In this document: positions 59,130 through 64,000 of the stretch, one piece after another
How the letters are laid out: every line of letters starts with the position of its first letter
Numbering within the stretch: the stretch's first letter is position 1
Assembly: GCA_021741145.1 (NCBI GenBank)
Contig: JAIOYK010000026.1
Coordinates: forward strand, 1-64,000
Length of the DNA: 64,000 bases
DNA from: Rhodospirillum sp.
GTDB taxonomy: Bacteria > Pseudomonadota > Alphaproteobacteria > Rhodospirillales > Rhodospirillaceae
Direction: 5' to 3'
Notes under the pieces: model-generated
Told to the model about the DNA's origin: nothing
Seen by the model: only the letters and a program-made list of their open reading frames with translations
The model's database searches: none
Position numbers and translations under genes: made by a program

Positions 59130-60596
59130 ATGCCCACCCTCTCCGACCCCGGTTTGCTCAAGACCCAGGCTTTCATTGGCGGCGCCTGGACCGACGCCGA
59201 TGACGGCGCCACCTTCCCCGTGACCAACCCGGCCAATGGAGAGGAGATCGCCCAGGTCCCCGACATGGGCGCCCAGGAAACCCACCGGGCCATCCGCGAC
59301 GCCGATGCCGCCATGACCGCCTGGAAAGCCCGCATCGCCAAGGACCGGGCTGGCGTTCTGCGCCGTTGGCATGACCTGATCCTCGCGGCCAAGGAAGACT
59401 TGGCGGTCCTGATGACCGCCGAGCAGGGCAAGCCCCTCGCCGAGGCCCGGGGTGAAGTGGCCTATGGCGCCAGCTTCATCGAGTGGTTCGCCGAGGAAGG
59501 CAAGCGCATGTATGGGGAGGTCATCCCCGCCCACGGCACGGACAAGCGCCTGCTGGTCCTGCGCCAGCCCATCGGCGTGGTCGCGGCCATCACCCCCTGG
59601 AACTTCCCCATGGCCATGATCACCCGCAAGGTCTCCCCGGCCCTGGCCGCGGGCTGCGCCGTGGTGGTCAAGCCCGGCGAGGACACTCCCCTCTCGGCCC
59701 TGGCCCTGGCCGAACTGGCTGTCCGGGCGGGCATGCCCGCGGGACTGTTCAATGTGGTGACCTGTTCCAAGCCCAAGGCACCAGAGGTCGGTGGCGCCCT
59801 GACATCCAGCCCCATCGTCCGCAAGCTCTCCTTCACCGGCTCCACGCCGGTGGGCAAGCTGCTGATGGCCCAATGCGCCGGAACCGTGAAAAAGGTTTCC
59901 CTGGAGCTGGGGGGCAACGCGCCCTTCATCGTCTTCGACGACGCCGACCTGGACGCCGCGGTCGAGGGCGCCCTGGCCTCCAAGTACCGCAACACCGGGC
60001 AGACCTGCGTCTGCGCCAACCGTCTGCTCGTCCAGGACGGGGTCTACGAGGCCTTCGCCGCCAAACTGGCCGAAGCGGTCAAAACCATGGCCGTCGGACC
60101 GGGCCTGGAGGGCGAAACCCAGCAGGGGCCATTGATCAACACCGCGGCCCTGGAGAAGGTCGACGCCCTGGTCCAGGACGCCCTGTCCAAGGGCGCCACC
60201 GCGACCCTGGGCGGCAAGCCCCATGCCCTGGGCGGAACCTTCTACGAGCCCACCATCCTGACCGGAGTCACCCCGGCCATGCGGGTGGCCAACGAGGAGA
60301 TCTTCGGTCCCGTCGCCCCCCTCTTCCGCTTCAAGACCGAGGAAGACGCCATTCACATGGCCAATGACACGCCCTTCGGCTTGGCCGCCTATTTCTACGC
60401 CCGCGACGTGGGCCGGGTCTGGCGGGTCGCCGAGGCCCTGGAATACGGCATCGTTGGCATCAACGAGGGCATCATCTCCACGGAATCCGCGCCCTTCGGC
60501 GGGGTCAAGGAATCCGGCATCGGGCGGGAGGGCTCCCGCCACGGCCTGGATGACTTCACCGAGATGAAATACCTCTGCCTCGGCGGCGTGAAATAA
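59130..60596 (+). CDS. gabD: succinate-semialdehyde dehydrogenase (NADP+)
   Basis: AAITPWNFPMAMITRKVSPALAAGCAVVVKP, VSLELGGNAPFIVFDDADLD, NTGQTCVCANRLLVQ. Confidence 0.93.
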   Translation: MPTLSDPGLLKTQAFIGGAWTDADDGATFPVTNPANGEEIAQVPDMGAQETHRAIRDADAAMTAWKARIAKDRAGVLRRWHDLILAAKEDLAVLMTAEQGKPLAEARGEVAYGASFIEWFAEEGKRMYGEVIPAHGTDKRLLVLRQPIGVVAAITPWNFPMAMITRKVSPALAAGCAVVVKPGEDTPLSALALAELAVRAGMPAGLFNVVTCSKPKAPEVGGALTSSPIVRKLSFTGSTPVGKLLMAQCAGTVKKVSLELGGNAPFIVFDDADLDAAVEGALASKYRNTGQTCVCANRLLVQDGVYEAFAAKLAEAVKTMAVGPGLEGETQQGPLINTAALEKVDALVQDALSKGATATLGGKPHALGGTFYEPTILTGVTPAMRVANEEIFGPVAPLFRFKTEEDAIHMANDTPFGLAAYFYARDVGRVWRVAEALEYGIVGINEGIISTESAPFGGVKESGIGREGSRHGLDDFTEMKYLCLGGVK

Positions 60597-60631
60597 GCCG
60601 AGTCCCCCTCCTATCCAATGGATCGAACATC

Positions 60632-61927
60632 ATGACCAAGACCACCAACGCCGCCTTGCAGGACCGTCGCCTCTCCGCCATTCCCCGGGGCGTGGCGACC
60701 ATGCTCCCCCGTTTCGCCGCCCGCGCCCAGGGCGCCGAGTTGTGGGACGTGGAGGGCAAACGCTACATCGATTTCGCCGGGGGCATCGCCGTCCTCAACA
60801 CCGGTCACAACCACCCCAAGGTCAAGGCCGCCGTCGCCGGGCAACTCGACAACTTCTCCCACACCTGCTTCCAGGTGGTCCCCTACGAGAGCTACATCGC
60901 CCTGGCCGAGCGACTCAACGCCCTGGTCCCCATCGCCGAACCCTGCCAGACCCTGTTCCTGACCACCGGCGCCGAGGCCGTCGAAAACGCCATCAAGGTC
61001 GCCCGGGCCCACACCGGCCGCCCCGGCGTGATCGCCTTCTCCGGCGGGTTCCATGGCCGCACGATGATGGGTATGGCGTTGACCGGCAAGGTGGCCCCCT
61101 ACAAGATCGGTTTCGGCCCCTTCCCCGGCGATGTCTACCATGTCCCCTATCCCAACGCCTATCACGGGATCTCCGTGGCCGACTCCCTGACCGCCCTGGA
61201 GGACCGCTTCAAGTCGGACATCGAGCCGAACCGGATCGCGGCCCTGATCCTGGAGCCGATCCAGGGGGAAGGCGGCTTTGTCATCTCCCCGCCCGAATGG
61301 GTCGCGGCCCTGCGCGAGATCTGCGACAAATACGGCATCCTGCTGATCGCCGACGAAATCCAGACCGGATTCGCCCGCACCGGCAAGATGTTCGCCATCG
61401 AACATAGCGGCGTCGAGCCGGACCTGATGACCATGGCCAAGTCCCTGGCGGGCGGATTCCCCCTTTCCGCGGTTACCGGCAAGGCCAGCATCATGGACTC
61501 CGCTGTTCCCGGCGGCCTGGGCGGCACCTATGCGGGCAGCCCCCTGGCCTGCGCCGCCGGTCTGGCGGTCCTCGACGTCATCGAGGAGGAAAAGCTGATC
61601 GAGCGGGCCATCCATCTCGGCGACCGCATGACCACCCGCCTGAAGGCACTCGCCAACCGCAACGACGTCTCCTGCATCGGTGACATCCGCGGTCAGGGCG
61701 CCATGGTGGCCATGGAACTGGTGAAGGATCGCGACGCCAACAGCCCCGATGCGGAGCTGACCAAGGCCCTGGTCCAGAAGGCCGCCGAAAATGGTCTGAT
61801 CCTGCTGTCCTGCGGCACCCGGGGCAATGTGATCCGCTTCCTCTCCCCGCTGGTCATCACCGACGCCCAATTGGACGAGGGCCTGGATATCCTGGAGGAC
61901 GCCCTGTTGTCCCTGCTCCAGATCTAA
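60632..61927 (+). CDS. gabT: 4-aminobutyrate aminotransferase
   Basis: FAGGIAVLNTGHNHPKVKAAV, ILLIADEIQTGFARTGKMFAIEH, MAKSLAGGFPLSAVTGKA. Confidence 0.93.
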   Translation: MTKTTNAALQDRRLSAIPRGVATMLPRFAARAQGAELWDVEGKRYIDFAGGIAVLNTGHNHPKVKAAVAGQLDNFSHTCFQVVPYESYIALAERLNALVPIAEPCQTLFLTTGAEAVENAIKVARAHTGRPGVIAFSGGFHGRTMMGMALTGKVAPYKIGFGPFPGDVYHVPYPNAYHGISVADSLTALEDRFKSDIEPNRIAALILEPIQGEGGFVISPPEWVAALREICDKYGILLIADEIQTGFARTGKMFAIEHSGVEPDLMTMAKSLAGGFPLSAVTGKASIMDSAVPGGLGGTYAGSPLACAAGLAVLDVIEEEKLIERAIHLGDRMTTRLKALANRNDVSCIGDIRGQGAMVAMELVKDRDANSPDAELTKALVQKAAENGLILLSCGTRGNVIRFLSPLVITDAQLDEGLDILEDALLSLLQI

Positions 61928-62121
61928 GGGGGGACGCGGGAGACCGGGTTCCCGGACCCTCGTCCGTTCCAAGACAGACCGTGGGAGAACACCAACCCCG
62001 CCTCCGTGGCGAGGACGGCTTTCCCCGGTCTGTTCACTGCCTGATATTTCTCTCGACAAAAGTCCGTCCCGTTGTAATTCTAGCCCTTCAACTGTATTTT
62101 AGGGACAAAGGGACAGATTAC

Positions 62122-62922
62122 ATGACACATTTTTTTTCGAAATTGGTCCTATTGACTGTATGCGGATTGATTGGCTCGGTCGGATCAGCCTCCGCGGCGG
62201 CGATGTGCCAGGGCTTCGGCCCGCAGACGCCACGCGACATTTCCAATGTCGAAGGCACCAATACCCGGGTTTTTTCCGAGGCCCCGCCCGCGGATCAGCT
62301 CAATCTGTGCAACATCCACACCCATACGAACGCCGAGCATAAGGGACCGGGATTCACGGTATTCGCCGGTGATCAGGAGCATGGCGGATATCAATGCAAC
62401 GAGACCGCGTCTCTGTCGAAAGAAGAACTCGAGGATCCGGCCCATGGGCACGGCGCGTTTCACGGCATCGTTCCCGGCGACACGATCGAAGTGCATTGGG
62501 TCTATACATCCTGCGATGTCCCGCCCGGCGAGGGGCTCGAGTCGTGCATGAGTGATAGCTGCGCCAATCCGGAATTGCGCGTCGAATCTCAGGTTTTTCT
62601 CGTCGTGAACGATAAGAACGCCTTGAATTTCGCGGATTTCGCCTACGGCAACACGATTGTCAACGGTCTGCACCAACCAAAATCGCTTCCGACCGGCACC
62701 GGGACCCCGGTTGTGTTCGCCGGTTCCACCACCGGACCTAAATTCACGGAAGAGCATTGCTCACCCCTTCAGGTGACCTGGAGCGTGCGCCCGACCTGCG
62801 CGAAGATCGACGTCAATTCCCTATACAAATGGGCGGAAGACGGCAATGTCTTCCATGAGGAGCACTCCCATGGCGTCCGCCAGTTGGTAACCGCGCCCGA
62901 GTTGCTCGCGCCCATTAAGTGA
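62122..62922 (+). CDS. secreted delta-class carbonic anhydrase-like protein
   Basis: Signal peptide; MCQGFGPQTPRDISN...NLCNIHTHTNAEHKGPGF...IVPGDTIEVHWVYTSCDV; resembles the delta-CA family. Confidence 0.7.
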   Translation: MTHFFSKLVLLTVCGLIGSVGSASAAAMCQGFGPQTPRDISNVEGTNTRVFSEAPPADQLNLCNIHTHTNAEHKGPGFTVFAGDQEHGGYQCNETASLSKEELEDPAHGHGAFHGIVPGDTIEVHWVYTSCDVPPGEGLESCMSDSCANPELRVESQVFLVVNDKNALNFADFAYGNTIVNGLHQPKSLPTGTGTPVVFAGSTTGPKFTEEHCSPLQVTWSVRPTCAKIDVNSLYKWAEDGNVFHEEHSHGVRQLVTAPELLAPIK

Positions 62923-62974
62923 GCGTCTGGAATATTCTCCTTCCTTTTGGAGGAGCCCGTCGGAGGAGATGCCC

Positions 62975-63814
62975 TCACACATCCCCCACGATCCGCGCCA
63001 GTTCATCCATAACCAGGCGGACGCGGGGCACGGATCGCAAATCATCGTGGACGACCATCCAGATATCCCGCGAAGGCGGACTCTCCTGGCTGGCCAGAAC
63101 AACCAAACCGGCTTCCTCCCCCATGAACCGGGGGAGGAGCGCCACCCCCAACCCACCCCGGGCAGCCACGGCGTGGGCGGTCAAATCGTTGCTTCGGAAT
63201 ACCACCGGTCGCCCCGCCAGACGTGGCTCCAGCCAGCGCCATTGGGGGTAATGGGCGGTTGTTTCCTCGTATCCAATGATCGGCCAGTTTTTCTCCCGCG
63301 GAACGAATCCTGGCGCCCCGTAAAAGCGGAAGACCAGTTCCCCCACCTTGCGGGCCACCAGATCCGGCTGTTCGGGCCGAGATAAACGAAGGGCAATATC
63401 CGCCCGCCGCCGGTCCAGATCCGCCCGCTCCACCTCCCCCAACAGAGTCACCACAAGCCGCGGATGGCGTGCCCGCAAATCCGCCAGGGCCTTGGCGATG
63501 ACCCATCCCGCGAGGCTGGGCGGCGCGCTGACGGTGACCGCCCCGGCCAAGCTGTCCTCCAGGGCATCCACCCCTCGCACCACCCGGGCGACCCCGTCGG
63601 AAACCCCCGCCCCCAGTCGCGCCACACGCCGTCCCGCTTCGGTGAGGAGAATGGAGCGGGGCAGACGGTCGACCAGCCGCGCCCCCAGGTCTCGCTCCAG
63701 GGCGGCGACCCGACGGGCCACGGTCGAATGCTCCACGCCCAAGGTCCGCGCCGCCGCGGACAGGCTGCCCCCTTCGGCCAGGGCGAGGAAGTGACGGAGG
63801 TCTTCCCAGTTCAT
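62975..63814 (-). CDS. LysR family transcriptional regulator
   Basis: NWEDLRHFLALAEGGSLSAAARTLGVEHSTVARRVAALERDLGARLVDR. Confidence 0.93.
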   Translation of the reverse strand: MNWEDLRHFLALAEGGSLSAAARTLGVEHSTVARRVAALERDLGARLVDRLPRSILLTEAGRRVARLGAGVSDGVARVVRGVDALEDSLAGAVTVSAPPSLAGWVIAKALADLRARHPRLVVTLLGEVERADLDRRRADIALRLSRPEQPDLVARKVGELVFRFYGAPGFVPREKNWPIIGYEETTAHYPQWRWLEPRLAGRPVVFRSNDLTAHAVAARGGLGVALLPRFMGEEAGLVVLASQESPPSRDIWMVVHDDLRSVPRVRLVMDELARIVGDV

Positions 63815-63926
63815 GATCATTTTTCCCCAAGAGCTGGGTGATCATAGGCATTCTCACCCATGCGATGGGACTCCATTCTTCCGCCACCCCCTAACAGAGG
63901 CCATAACGGCAGAAGGAGTTTTCCCC

Positions 63927-64000
63927 ATGGTCATGGTGATTTGCATGGACGCCCCGGGCGGCGTCGATCAGCTTTCGGTCCGGGACATGGATCCCGGTCG
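63927..64000 (+). CDS. N-terminus of probable NADPH:quinone oxidoreductase-like protein (truncated by window)
   Basis: ATG 63927 reads MVMVICMDAPGGVDQLSVRDMDPG, divergent from LysR gene. Confidence 0.45.
   Translation, partial: MVMVICMDAPGGVDQLSVRDMDPG

Noticed and set aside
59043-60542. 499-aa minus-strand ORF
   Set aside because: Antisense to gabD
60611-62059. 482-aa minus-strand ORF
   Set aside because: Antisense to gabT

Overview
High-GC alphaproteobacterial chromosome segment, probably a Rhodospirillaceae/Rhodospirillales-type diazotroph (inferred from gene content). The core is a minus-strand nitrogen-fixation block at about 11.4-25.7 kb: nifE-nifN-nifX-DUF269-fdxB-nifQ, then a non-nif insert (MFS, ridA, tetR), then iscA-nifU(C-domain)-nifV-nifW and fixABCX. 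Flanking genes are a fliO/fliP end, threonine aldolase, polar amino-acid ABC transporter, YccF protein, B12-binding radical SAM protein, AEC permease, cysD/cysNC, upp, MFS, rimO, mobA-moaC-moaD-moaE, an accessory SDR/HAD/AraC/TetR stretch, two small secreted proteins, proVWX, rubrerythrin, a liv-type ABC operon with an alpha/beta hydrolase, ghrA-like reductase, a nif-type [2Fe-2S] ferredoxin, a pot-type ABC operon, XRE-cupin regulator, gabD/gabT, a delta-class carbonic anhydrase-like protein and a LysR regulator. By eye I found four NifA-UAS plus sigma54 promoter sets (nifE, iscA-nifUVW, fixABCX and the distant ferredoxin), a ~123-bp dispersed palindromic element present twice, a cluster of four REP-like hairpins with 14-bp tandem repeats, a 12-bp tandem array, and several candidate operators. 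No CRISPR array, rRNA, tRNA, transposase or phage module was recognised. I did not find a clearly new multi-gene system. The best leads are the satellite nif ferredoxin operon, the repeat families, the orphan radical SAM protein and the structured intergenic region at 6.4-6.56 kb.
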